Assembly: GCF_043290135.1 (NCBI RefSeq)
Contig: NW_027464601.1
Coordinates: 3,642,001 to 3,706,000 of the forward strand
Direction of reading: 5' to 3'
From: Rhipicephalus microplus
Lineage: Eukaryota; Arthropoda; Arachnida; Ixodida; Ixodidae
DNA length: 64,000 bases
Below are positions 12,701-23,482 of the stretch, in pieces (position 1 is the stretch's first letter; every line of letters starts with the position of its first letter). The position numbers were made by a program, and so were the translations under genes. Under the pieces are notes generated by a model that was not told where the DNA came from, searched no databases, and was given only the letters and a program-made list of their open reading frames with translations.

Positions 12701-12715
12701 CCCGCTGCACGATTC

Positions 12716-12726
12716 CGCTGAGATAC
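12716..12726. repeat. target-site duplication of RTE copy B, right
   Basis: CGCTGAGATAC, identical to 10420-10430. The following TCATC also matches after one mismatch. Confidence 0.8.
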
Positions 12727-14046
12727 GTCATCGCGTAAAACGAGGAAGATTCGTTGGGACGCTTCCCAGTGCTGATGCTTTTCAGAAATCAAGATGCACT
12801 CATTTTGTCCTGTTGTGTTCGCGTGTGTCAACATAAAAAAAGGAGCAACTTTCACGTGTCTCACCGTCAACTGACATATTCACACATGTGCCTCGCGAAA
12901 AAGACAAGCACTTGTGTGATTTTGCGCATCGCTTATTTCTTTTTGTCGTTTTATTTACGGTACCTAACAGAGAATGATGCTGAAGAGAGTTCACTTTATG
13001 GTAAGAAAATGTTTATTGTGTCATTCATTTTCTGCTGCAGAGAACACCCCAAGCATGCACCTACATTGCCTTACATGTCATCCTCTTCAGTTTTTTTAAA
13101 GAAAAAAAGTGCTTTATGACGGGGCCCATCACCTCTCCTCTGGCTATGTCTGTGACGAATATGACGGTCCAATTAATATAATAACAGATTAAAAATGAAG
13201 CGTGTATCCATTAAGCCACAAAACGAATTTGTCGAACATGTAAATTATGAGCCTTTTATATGCACCATGGAGCGCCAACTATCCTCAAAGCTCCGGAACA
13301 TTAGCGCGTTTTCGTCTTCAGTAGCGAGATGGCACGAAGGGCACGCGATGGGCGCACGCGCATTAAAAGTCGTCGTGCCGTGCGTCGTAATGCGCATGCG
13401 CCTGAAAGTGCGTACAGGCCTCCCAACCGGCAGGCATTGGGAAGAAATTGCAGTTCGGAAAGCACCCTCTAGCAGTAGAATTGGATGATATCGCTTCTGT
13501 GCTGGCTGCAGGAGATGTGGCCAACAGAAGGAACTAGTCTGTGATCAATCAGGTTAACGGCAGCATTGCGCTGTATGAGTGTAAATACTGCTTTGCTTTC
13601 AGAAATCGACTCGGACGTGTCTGGTCCAAAATAGAGAGGAGGAGGTGTCACCTGTGGAGTACGCTTCACATAGTCGTTCGAGCGACTACGGCGTCGCTAG
13701 CATCGCATTCTCACCACAGTAACAGATTCCTGACGAGACGTCGCCGGGAAACTGTTACTCTAACGACTGACTATGCGAAGTGGTTACTTCAAATCAATTT
13801 AAGCAGGAACTTCATACTTGCGAATTACCGCGTACAGCGTATAGATTATTTAAAACATCACCATTTGGGCAACGATTTTTGAAACATTGGCCAACCTTTG
13901 CGATCATTTAGGCAAGGTATAGCAGTTTATATTAGGTGTCAAATAATGCACATATTGTAACAGTATAGCTGCCTAAAAGCCAACATTTTCTGCCTCTATT
14001 TGTTAACTCACGAACATTAACGGAGATGAGCAAGCCTTAGTCGTCA
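12727..14046. other. unassigned sequence
   Basis: No supported gene. ORFs near 12754-13119 and 13195-13882 have no recognisable domain. A GC-rich segment (about 13320-13410, with repeated GCGCACGCGCAT-like words) has no assigned function. Confidence 0.35.
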
Positions 14047-14499
14047 CTAATGGAACATTAGCCGTCGGAAGCCTATGTTAGCGCCTAGCTTCCGGCAATC
14101 AAAGCGAAAGCGTAGCGTTTCGTCTTTCGCTTTGACTAGGACGACCGAAGAGCACAACGCACTGTTGGAAAGCTTGATGATGCCATCGTCAAACATTTCT
14201 CGAACTCGCGTATGGATGACTTCTCGTTCCTTCGTTGACACGCGGTAAGGCGGCTGGTTTACAGGGCGGACGTTGTTGTGAGTGATGGCTCTGTGCCTAG
14301 TGATCTAAGTCTGTTGCACCTTAGAGGAAGTAGCGAAGCATGACTTGAATTCAAGCGAGAGTTTTCGCAGTGCTGTTTGGTTTCTTGGTGAGAGGTCAGA
14401 ATTAATGTCGCTATTGTTTAAAGACGTATCGACGGTCTCCACTGCATGCGACGTAAAACAGGTGAGAACGGTTAGTGATTCATCTGTAAACGCTAACAA
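14047..14499 (-). pseudogene. gypsy pol: pre-RT linker and RT start
   Basis: 14305-14499 carries the linker before RT (EFKSCFATSSKVQQT). 14047-14241 carries the RT entry (STKEREVIHTRVREMFDDGII, then S-x-V-V-L-V-K-x-K-D-x-T-L-R-F and D-C-R-K-L). The normal continuation of the RT palm, including the YxDD box, is absent because similarity ends at about 14085. A frameshift separates the two pieces. The assignment rests on the characteristic Ty3/gypsy RT block order. Confidence 0.7.
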
Positions 14500-14738
14500 A
14501 GTGCCACGAATAAGGTGTCGGTGTTCGTTACTGAAATTTTAACCAGCAGTTGCGATCAGCCATCATGGAGCTTTATGATACCCCTATCCACGCAAGCACC
14601 TTGAGTCAGCAGGTGTTCAAAACTACTTTCCGCAATCGCTTCACCATTTCGCAATCCAAAGCATGTGACGTTGACTATAACACTGGCTATTGAAGGGAGC
14701 GCTACACACACAGCAGAAACACGAAGAACGTGAGCACG

Positions 14739-15089
14739 CTATTGGTCCTCCTGTTCGTCGATTGCTCGGTCGGCTGAGAAGGTGATGCGATGCTCTTGAA
14801 GATCAATGGCAGCTCCATACTGCTGCAGGAAGTCAACACCAAGAATGACGGTCGCGTCTACTTTCACAGAGCAAAAGGAAATTTGATACGAAAGTAAAAC
14901 CGCAGACCCGAACTCTACTCCTGCAGATTCTAAGCGGAGAGAGACAGTGTGGCCTCCAGCCATTCGAATCACGGAGCCATTCCAGGGCGTGATTACCTTT
15001 TTTGGTCGCGTGGTCAATTTGCCGCTTAGCATGGAATAGTCAGCCACAGTATCCACTAAAGTACTAACTGCATAGCCGTCGATCAGCAC
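14739..15089 (-). pseudogene. gypsy aspartic protease remnant
   Basis: Retropepsin-like fragment of about 116 codons. The active-site segment reads L-V-D-T-V-A-D-Y-S, where families have D-[ST]-G, so the glycine is replaced by valine. The second conserved block is present as V-I-L-G-V-D-F-L-Q-Q-Y-G. The domain would process Gag-Pol. The Gly change argues that it is inactive. Confidence 0.7.
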
Positions 15090-15414
15090 CGGTATATCCA
15101 GAGAAAGCCGCGCACACCGTTCAGTCGAATCTACACCATTGCCTGTTAACGTCGATCGGAGATATTCTGCACACGTCGACTGCCAGTGACCTCACCTCTA
15201 AAGGTCGCTTACGTTAGTTTTTCCTGCGGGGACTGGGGGACCACGCGCTTGCGTCTTGGTGGGTCGAATATGAAAAGCGTCTCGGCGACGGTGAGTGTGA
15301 CTGCCGTCCAGATGTACAGTGGCATGCGCTGCTAAGCCAGGAAGTCATCAATGTCCCGGAGTCACTTGCTATAGGGAGGAGGCACTGAATATACAGAAAA
15401 GCCTCACAGCCTGA

Positions 15415-15490
15415 GGCGCTGGTATGGGCGCTGGCGCTACAAATGGTCCGCTTCACCACAGTGGAAGCACAGAGGTCGGCGATCACGAGT
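15415..15490 (-). pseudogene. gypsy nucleocapsid zinc knuckle remnant
   Basis: In the minus frame around 15424-15475 the sequence reads C-F-H-C-G-E-A-D-H-L, then a stop, then R. This is a CCHC knuckle (C-x2-C-x4-H-x4-C) that has lost its last Cys and gained a stop. It sits between gag and protease, as expected for nucleocapsid. Confidence 0.55.
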
Positions 15491-15632
15491 GCGCTAAACA
15501 TCAGATTTTCGATGCGAAGCGCGTCTGTGGTCAAGGTAATGTGCTGGTTGCTCGGCAATACGCGCAGGACAGGCGTAAGCGAAGGGTTGCGGCGTGCGTG
15601 TGTTCTCGTAGAACCGGAGTGGCTGCGCCGAC

Positions 15633-16590
15633 TTAAGTGAAACCATAGGAAGTGCCTGAACGAACAGCGGAGAAGAGGACGCAGGGCGCTTCAAGGCTTC
15701 CGCATAGGTCGCATGGTGTTGTGGTGTTATCCTGGCTCACAGGGTCACAAAGGGCCTGGTGCAGCTCGTTCTTGACGATGCTTGCAATGAAACTCACCAT
15801 AGGTAGTGGTGATGCGGCACCCTTTTGCAGCTCCTCGCGTTCTATAGAGCGGATAATGTTGCGCAGACACTCGGTGTTGCTCCCTATAGCCATGAAAACT
15901 TGAGCAGCAGACGTGCTGTTCACTTTCCGCGCATACAGGGTGGATCGATACTGAAGCATCTTTTCCATCGTGAAGGCCATGAACAAAAAGTCGGCGACCG
16001 TTTTCTGGTGGCTCCGTATAAGGCCAGCGATAAGTTGCTCCGTAACTCTCCGCATCAGTTTATGCAACTTCTTTTCTTCTGTCATTCTCGGATCAGCCCG
16101 TTGGAACAGACGTGTCATATCTTCGACATAAGTCATGACAGTTTCATTGAGCATCTGGATACGGGCCTGGATCGATTGTTTCGCTCGTTCGTTCGTGGTG
16201 ATCAGCACTTGTGTAAGTATTCAGCAGCTGGCGGCAGAATTCAGGCCACTACATCGTGTATTCGTCATGGTTCAGGTTCAGGTAGGTGCTCCACACTTCA
16301 AGTAGAAGTACACACGTCGTAGTTTGGCTATGTCGTTTCATTCGTTCAAGGCAGTCACGTGCTCGAAGTCGACCAAGTAGCCCTCGAATGTCTTTGAGCT
16401 CGGTGCCATGAAACGATGTCGCAACCTGTGGATTTTTCAGGGTGTACCGAGTAGCCGTTGGGTTTTCCGTACCTGTTGAAGTGGTTTGAACGGACGTGCT
16501 CATCATACTGGTGGAAACTGTAACGTCAGCTTCGAGTGAAAATTCCCTGATTCTGCGGCAGGTCCGATGAATGGGAGTGTTGACTCGCAC
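15633..16590 (-). pseudogene. gypsy gag remnant
   Basis: Gag-like polyprotein in two frames. 16249-16590 holds the N-terminal part (N-P-Q-V-A-T-S-F-H-G). 15633-16208 holds the capsid region (Y-V-E-D-M-T-R-L-F, RADPRMTEEKKLHKLMR, EQLIAGLIRSHQKTVADF, TMEKMLQYRSTLYAR), typical of tick Ty3/gypsy gag. A frameshift joins the parts near 16210-16250. The product would have formed the cytoplasmic particle. Confidence 0.7.
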
Positions 16591-16662
16591 TGGGCTTGTA
16601 GTGGGCTTCCAGGAGGGGCCTGAAACATCCTTGGGAAAATACTCAGCACCTCCACCAATTGT

Positions 16663-16829
16663 GATGTCGCTCCAGGGGTATAGAAAAGGTTTATTGAGGC
16701 CTGAGCATCAGGGCTTTTACCAAGGTAGTCGGCTCGACTTGATAATGGTTGATGATGATGATCCTTTTGCTTTGATGGCACTCGCCCATAAAGGGGGATC
16801 GGCCAAGAACCAGGCGGCAGGATCCACAA
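16663..16829 (-). repeat. probable gypsy LTR remnant
   Basis: On the minus strand this segment ends ...GCGACATCACA directly before the primer-binding-like TTGGTGGAGG. It contains a CAATAAA polyadenylation-type signal near 16690. That is where the 5' LTR of the adjacent element should lie. No second LTR was found for comparison. Confidence 0.45.
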
Positions 16830-16839
16830 GTTAGTTAGC

Positions 16840-17412
16840 TATGCATTTGAAATCAATAACTCAAATTTTAGCTTAAAGCAAAAAGAAATTGCAAAAAATA
16901 TAAAAATCCTACACGAGCTAGCGGTCAGGCAATGGGAAAGTCTCGGAACCGAAAATATTATTAACAATAGAATAACAAAGTAACTTTTTGTTACGATTGT
17001 GTACGCACAAGCAGCAGAGCAAACCTTCCTGTGCCGAAAACCTATTGTAATCCTTCCAAAAAATAACATTATTGCCACCTAGCTTCTCAATTGGTTCGCC
17101 CAAGTATGTTCTTCTTTGATAAAAATATCGGTTACAGATTAAAAAGAAATTATCTATTGTTTCTAATTCCATTAGAAACAGACATAACGGAGATGCTGGG
17201 ATTTCAGCTTTATGTAATAATTCAGATGCAGCATTCTGCATTGTAATCTGGTGATTGTAATTTCTAACTGCCGAGATACGCCCCACTGTTTGTTCCAGCA
17301 AAATCTTAGATGTAGGAAGTCTCTGACTTTATCGTATGATAATTTGTCTATATTCTTGTGCAAACAAGTATTTCTATATCTGAGTGCTGGTAAATAAGCG
17401 AAATCAGGTGAA
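16840..17412 (-). mobile_element. host I-clade LINE, 3' segment (split)
   Basis: C-terminal part of an I-clade ORF2 after RNase H. It contains a Cys/His segment (C-x4-ETIDNFFLICNRYF, then R-R-x-Y-L-G-E-P-I-E-K-L-G) across two frames, with a frameshift near 17215. The reading frame continues without loss from 23474 into 17412 when 17413-23473 and one duplication copy are left out. The 3' boundary near 16840 is approximate. Confidence 0.8.
17404..17412. repeat. 9-bp target-site duplication, left
   Basis: TCAGGTGAA, repeated exactly at 23474-23482. It marks the insertion of the plus-strand LINE into the minus-strand LINE. Confidence 0.85.
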
Positions 17413-17728
17413 ATAGGTGGGGGGCGCTCCGGTCGCCGAGCTGAGCAGACGTGCTCCGAATGAGCTCCACAGTTTTCGCAAATTGTGCCGCCTTAATTGC
17501 TTCCAATCGATTGGAAATCATCACTGCAGTGTCCGTGAACATCCCTGGACTCGACTGATACTATTTTTGGTCCGGCCAACCGGACTTTTCGTCAATTTTT
17601 GACGTTTTCTTCACTTGTGCGACGCTAGGCCTAGCGGACAACGCCTAGGCTTAGCACGAGTACGGCCGGGGCGCGCAGCTGCGTCGGCCGCCCGGCCCGG
17701 CTCGACGCTCGACTCCTCATCGCCGAAG

Positions 17729-19689
17729 ATGGCCTGGGCCTCATCGCAGCTCAACGCCATTTGCCACAACCGTTTCGCGGCCTTTGCTACGGAAGACATG
17801 GACTTTTGTGCTGGCGGCAACGACACTATGGCCACCGACACGATCAATGACCAAGAGGTGCTACGCAGCACCGGCCGCACCGCAGTCGCGGTGCGCGGCA
17901 ACGACTTACACCCAAGCGACATCGCGGAATGGAAAATCTCCGGAAAACAAGTAAGCCAGTGACTTAATAAGCCCCAGCTTAACGAAGTTACCCAAAGCAG
18001 CAAGCCAATTCCGCAATTTAGTGAGGCTCAAGCAAGACGCATGGTAGCGAGAATGACTAAAGCGTCCCGCATGCCCCTGAATTTGCCGCGGGAAGAGCAG
18101 AAGATTGTAATACGACCGAGAGGAGGGCTATTCCTAGCAAAACTTGAAGCTGACATCGTAATGTCCGCATTCATAACGGCCGCCAACGTTTCCAAGAACA
18201 CAGCGAAAGCAGATACGATCTGTACTAATCCCATGCAGAACATCATCGTGATCAGCACGCCCGATGAAGAATGAGCACGTTACTACGCAAGCGTACGCTC
18301 CCTGTACATTGGGGGCCGTAGCTACGAAACGCAAGCCTACTGCACCGCGCCTCACGGCACAGTGAAAGGAGTAATCCGTGGCATCGCAGTAGAGAACACT
18401 GCCGAAGATCTGCACGAGAATATCGTTAACCAAGCAAACCCGCAGGCCCTCGAAGCGCACAGTTTTGGAAACACTACCTGGATCGTCATTTTGTTCGCAG
18501 GAACAAAGGTTCCCAACTACATAAAGTATGGCTCTATTATAGTAAAGTGTGGATTATACAGACAACACCACAACGTATGCAAGACATGCGGCAAAATCGG
18601 TCATCAAGCCGATGTATGCCCTACGCCGGAAACCAAGATCTGCTTTGCGTGTGGCGCACCTAACCCGACGGCAGACCACGCGGCGCGGTGCAAGCCACGT
18701 TGCAAACTGTGTAACGGAGCCCACGCCACGGGCACGGAAGGCTGTACGAACAAGTACAAGGTGCCCTTCGTAGTTACTCAGCGCAGATGGGAGCGCAGAA
18801 ACGCGGCGTCAACGTTTTCGTCGCAAGACTTCCCGCAGCTGCCATCGCAACAACAGAACGAAGCGCATCTATCAAAGAGAGGACGCAGCCGCTCGAGGAA
18901 GCGGAACAAAAGCAGGAGACAATCGGCGAGCCGCGGCAGAAGCACCGACGGCAAGCGCAGCAAAAACATGAATTACAACCGCAACCAGCAGCGACCGGCA
19001 ATATGATAAATGGGGCCCAGGCAGTCAAACCGCAAGCGGCGAACCGCAATCCGCTCAACCACGTAGCTGAAGCAAATGACAACACCATCCAGTCACTACG
19101 CAATGAAAATGACCAGCTCAAGCAATGCATCGCTGAACAGAGAGCTAAAATGCAAGAGATGAACGCTAAGTTGAACCAACTCATCAACGCACAGCAGCAG
19201 AAGCAGCAACAACAGGTGACTCTGACTCCACCACCGCCACTGTCGCCGCCGCAGAGTCAACCAAGACCCTCAACGCCAACGGAAAACAACACAAACTCAG
19301 CCATGGAGGTACAAGTCCCAGTTACTACGGAAGCTAACAGCGAAGAACCCGAAACGATCGACGTTGCTAGGACAAGCGAACCGGCACCCAAGAAGCGAGC
19401 GCTCGAATACGCACGTGAACGAAGAGTCAACGCTAGGCTGGACAGCCTAGAAGAACGTCAAGATCGACTAGAACAAACCATGAAAGCCAACTACGAAACC
19501 CTGAGCCAAGTCATCAAAGCTATTACCGATCGCCTCGATGCTACCAACGCACGCCTCGACACATTGGTGACACCCGTACATGGCATGCAGTCTACCATAC
19601 AAGGAATGCAGACTAAGTTGGATGCACTAATACACGCGCTGACGGCGTCAGGACTAATCCCACAACAGGCCTTCACCCAACCGCAATAA
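17729..19689 (+). pseudogene. I-clade ORF1 (Gag-like, RNA-binding), broken
   Basis: Start ATG at 17729. The N-terminal part contains LPREEQKIVIRPRGGL (about 18077-18125), common in tick I elements. Three Cys/His knuckles follow at about 18570-18750 (C-K-T-C-G-K-I-G-H-x4-C; C-F-A-C-G-x6-H-x3-C; C-K-L-C-x4-H-x5-C). A Ser/Arg-rich stretch (about 18880-18960) leads to two coiled-coil stretches (about 19075-19200 and 19420-19640). The product would bind element RNA. Lesions: TGA at 17960-17962, TGA at 18272-18274 and a frameshift near 19004. The last codon, TAA (19687-19689), overlaps the ORF2 ATG. Confidence 0.85.
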
Positions 19690-22600
19690 TGGACGGGACA
19701 ACGGCAACAGGCACCGCTAACCACAGAAACAGAGCACAGACACAACAGCATCATCTCCTCATATGGCAATGGGATTCCAACGGCATACAGGGGAGAAAAG
19801 CATCGTTACAACAGTACATAAAACAAAGCACCAAGAGACCCGACGACAAGAGACGCACAGTGAAACCCCACCGACGTTACCGGGGTACAGATCCTTTGCG
19901 AAGCCCCCCAGCACACGAACAGTCGGGAAAGGCGCAGGGCAGGGGGTCTGCACCTTGGTAAGGAAGAATCTAACTTCAATAGATCACGAGCTGCTACCCA
20001 ACGACGCCATCGAGCACAGCACGGTCGAAATCGTCACTGCGAAGCGCAAGCGCCGTGAAAGCACTTTTATAATCTTCGTGTACAGCAATCTGAAGCAATT
20101 CCAGCAAAAATTCCACACCCTTGTGCACAAAGCGCAACAGCTCGCGGGCTCCAACGTAACCCTACTGTGTGGAGACTTCAACGCCCAACATACGGCATGG
20201 GGGTATCCATACACGACGGCGAAGGGCCACAGTCTCTACGACGAAACAATGGACGCAGGTTACCAATTGCTAAACGACCCCAACGCACCTACGAGAAACG
20301 GAACGTCGTCGCAGCGAGACACAAACCCGGACCTCGCTTTCATAAGCACGGCCTCAGCACTGCGTGGAGTCACGTGGCGGAACACCGGGGAGACGTTGAG
20401 AAGTGACCACTGCATACTCGAAATTACAATACCCATCGCAGAGAACACTCAAAGAGCACAGCAACAGCAAATCGTCGACTGGCACGAGTACAGAAAGAAA
20501 TTAGAAGACAACGTTATGGAAACCATTGAAAACATAGAAGCATGGACCAATATGTTGAACGCCACGACCAAAGACGCCACTCAGACGGTAGAAGCGGAGC
20601 CGGAGGCTACGATGCTGGACAGCAGACTAGCGCACCTCATGGAAGCCCGCAACTCGCTGATACGGCGCTGGAAACGTCAACGCCACAACAGAAAGCTACG
20701 CAAAGGTATAGCACAACTCAACAGAGACATCGAGCATCACAGCGCAGTCCTCTGCAGACAGCAGTGGCACGCAGTGTGTCAAGAAGCGGACGGTCAACTA
20801 CACAAAGGCAAGACGTGGCGCCTGCTACGCCACTTGCTCAACGATCAGACAACCAAGGGAGCTCAGCATTACATGCTGAACAAGACAATTCACAAAGCCG
20901 TCAAAGAAATGGGAGAGGCTGAGGTGCAACGACGCCTAGACGCCAAGTATCTCCCCGTAACGCCAACGGACCCACTCCCCAGTTACGAAGGGGCAACCAA
21001 CGAGAGACTAGATGCCGACATCGAAGAATGGGAAGTGCGAGCGGTTCTACAAACAATCAACTGTAAATCGGCATCCGGACCGGACCACGTCACCAACAAG
21101 GCATTAGGAACTTGAACGACACGGCAATCGAAGCCCTCACCAAGTACTACAACCTGTGCTGGCGGACGGGCAAGCTACCGCAACAATGGAAGACCGCGAA
21201 AACGGTCCTGATCACCAAACCGGGCAAACGACCCAGCATAGACAACCTGAGACCCATCTCTCTAACGTCGTGCGTGGGCAAGGTGCTTGAACACGTCCTA
21301 CTCAACAGATGGCAACGTTATTTGGAAGAATCCAACATATATGCACATACAATGCTGGGGTTCCGGGCCAAACTGTGTACCCAGGACGCCATGCTGTTGC
21401 TCAAGAACGAAATCGTGGACAGACACTTTCCCACGTTGGATAACAGAGCAGTGCTCGGACTAGATCTCTAGGGAGCATTCGACAACGTACACCACTCGGC
21501 CGCCCTTCGGCAGGTGTCCCACTTCAACATGGGGAAGAGGACGTTCGCTTACATCAAAGATTTCCTGACCAACCGCACCACGCGGCTTGTGGCAGGAGAA
21601 CTACAACTACCACTCAAGCAGCTGGGGAGCACGGGGACACCGCAGGGCTCGGTGATCTCCCCTCTGTTGTTCAACCTTGTCATGATAGGCGTTGCAATAA
21701 GATTGGAACGCGTTAGAAACATCAAGTACATGATCTACGTGGACGACATCACGCTGTGGTCAACGGGAGGAAGCGACAGTCAGATTGAGGCAGCCCTCCA
21801 AGAAGCCGTCGCCGCCGTAGAAGAACACCTACGACCCACCGGACTCAAATGTTCACCAACCAAGTAGGAACTGCTAGTTATCTCACCGCGAAGTCCGCGA
21901 CGCCCGACAACGCAAAACATCAACGTGGTAACCCAAGACGGAACGCCGATACCGCACGTGCAGACGCTCAGAGTTTTGGGGCTGCACCTCCTGGACTTGA
22001 ACCGCAACAACGTGATGGTACAGAAGCTCCACGCAAAGCTCTCGCTGGCCACCCGCCTACTCAAGAAGGTGGCCACGCGGTACCAGGGCATGCGAGAAGA
22101 CCGTCTACTACGACTCACCCAGTCGTTTGCAGTCAGCCACATCTCTTACGTAGCGTCGTTCCACAATTGGAAAGTGGCGGAGAAGATCAAGATTCACGCG
22201 ATGATCAGAAAAGTGTAAAGACGGCCCTGGGCTTATACCCCCCCCCCCCCAACAACACGGAACGCATGCTCGCGTTGGGCGTTCACAAGACACTGGAAGA
22301 AATCGCAGAAGCCCAGCGAACGGCACAGTATACCGGCTGTCCCAGACCAGGGCGGGAAGAATGATACTACAGCGCATCGGAATCAACGCGCCAGCGACGA
22401 CTCCGGAGGTAGCAAAGCAGCTACCCCGGGACGTTCTCCAAAGACTGAGGGTTCCACCCTTACCGAAGCACATGCATCCACAAGTACACCAAGAAAGAAG
22501 AACGGCGAGAGCCACGGCCCTCACAAAAGGTCACGCCAACGATCCGCGCGCGTAATACGTGGACATGGCGAAGTATCCCCACCGGCCAAACACGTACGCA

Positions 22601-23168
22601 GCAGCAGTCATCGAAGCAGACACTGGAGTACTCACAACGTCGGGAAGCATACGGCGCAAGTCACCCACGCAAGCCGAGGAGTTTGCAATCGCCCTGGCAC
22701 TAGCGATCCCGGATTGCCGCACGGTCCTCAGCGACTCGAAGACGGCAATAGCCAACTTTGCTACAAACAACGTCCATGGAACCACTGCAAGAGTATGTTC
22801 AACTATAGCAAGACCGGAAACCAACATTACCGTCAAGTGGTTCCCTGCGCACGCCGGGGAGCTGGACGTGGGCCCGAACCGCAACGAGGAGGCAGATACG
22901 GAGGCACACGTGCTAACTAGCCGCGGGTCTCTGTCAACGCATTCCTCGGAGCCGCAACGACCCGATGCCGAAGACGGAGAGTATTTTGTCACAACCTACG
23001 CCGACGTTCTGCAGTGGTACAGAACGAGCAGACGCCTCTACCCACCGCCTCACCGAGACCTACAACGCAGAGAAGCAGCCACAACGGCAGCTGCAAGTAC
23101 AAGCAATATGGACCCCCGTCTGGGCAAAGCACGTTTGCCCGGAGGTTTACACCACTGATGTATGCTAA
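19689..23168 (+). pseudogene. I-clade ORF2 (endonuclease-RT-RNase H), broken
   Basis: ATG at 19689 overlaps the ORF1 stop (TAATG). Order: endonuclease start (L-I-W-Q-W-D-S-N-G-I-Q), GDFNAQHTAWG (about 20172-20205), S-D-H near 20400; RT with NLRPISLTSCVGKVLEH, motif A LDL-stop-GAFDNV, motif B GTPQGSVISPLLFNL, motif C YVDD (about 21738-21750); RNase H with AEEFAIALAL, LSDSKTA, and KWFPAHAGE...NEEAD (22559-22920); then a Cys/His end with an internal TAG/TGA-type interruption near 23166. Lesions: frameshifts near 19.8 kb, 21.11 kb and 22.21 kb, and stops at 21469, 21865 and 22553. A C13 run at 22238-22250 lies beside the third frameshift. Confidence 0.85.
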
Positions 23169-23473
23169 CACTGCAAGAAGGCGCGAGCCACCCAGAGACA
23201 CCTCCTTTGGGACTGTGCACCACGGCCGGGTAACCAAGAAGTAATGCCAACTGCCATAAGCAGCAAAATTATCAGCCGAGAGCCAGGCAATCAAAGAGAC
23301 GTGGTCCAGCACGTGCTTAGCATCATGGAACACCAGCGGCCGAAAGCGGTGCCCCCTCGGGTTTGACGCGAGTAGGTTGCTGCTCCGGGACGTCCGAGCA
23401 CGCTAGTGTCTCGCTTTAACCCCCTACCCCTTCCCCCTTTATGCCGGATCGTCAATAAAGTTGTTTCACTCAC
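23159..23473 (+). other. 3' UTR of inserted I-clade LINE
   Basis: Non-coding tail after ORF2. It ends with CCGGATCGTCAATAAAGTTG and a short TTTCACTCAC repeat-like end, which supplies the AATAAA signal. The next bases are the right target-site duplication. Confidence 0.6.
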
Positions 23474-23482
23474 TCAGGTGAA
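23474..23482. repeat. 9-bp target-site duplication, right
   Basis: TCAGGTGAA, identical to 17404-17412. Confidence 0.85.

Larger units (their letters stand above)
10431..12715 (-). mobile_element. RTE-clade LINE copy B, TSD-flanked
   Basis: 5'-truncated RTE LINE in minus orientation. The 3' end is a (CAT)n run (10431-10474). In the sense direction it holds the last part of the endonuclease (VQDVEVVGKV...SDHRMVRSR), a linker, the reverse transcriptase and the RTE C-terminal region. An 11-bp target-site duplication (10420-10430 and 12716-12726) defines one insertion event, 2285 bp long. The 5' breakpoint falls inside the endonuclease and carries an inverted copy of its own terminal 64 bp. Confidence 0.9.
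14047..16829 (-). mobile_element. Ty3/gypsy LTR retrotransposon remnant (5' half)
   Basis: Minus-strand order from high to low coordinate: LTR-like end, primer-binding-site-like TTGGTGGAGGTGC (about 16648-16662), gag, a nucleocapsid zinc knuckle, protease, and the first RT block. Everything downstream of the RT YRKL motif (rest of RT, RNase H, integrase, 3' LTR) is missing. All frames are broken. It abuts the 3' end of the host I-clade LINE at about 16830-16840. Confidence 0.75.
17413..23473 (+). mobile_element. near-complete I-clade LINE inserted into another LINE
   Basis: A 6.06-kb element between 9-bp duplications: 5' UTR (about 17413-17728), ORF1 with zinc knuckles and coiled coil, ORF2 (endonuclease, RT, RNase H, C-terminal Cys/His segment), and a 3' UTR ending AATAAAGTTGTTTCACTCAC with no long poly(A). 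The domain order EN-RT-RNH with a CCHC-bearing ORF1 fits the I group. At least four stops and several frameshifts make this copy non-autonomous. Codon use is GC-rich compared with the AT-rich LINE that it interrupts. Confidence 0.9.

Noticed and set aside
18774..19187. Minus-strand ORF of 137 codons, Ser/Cys-rich, opposite LINE ORF1.
   Set aside because: Antisense shadow of the coiled-coil/Ser-Arg region of the plus-strand LINE.
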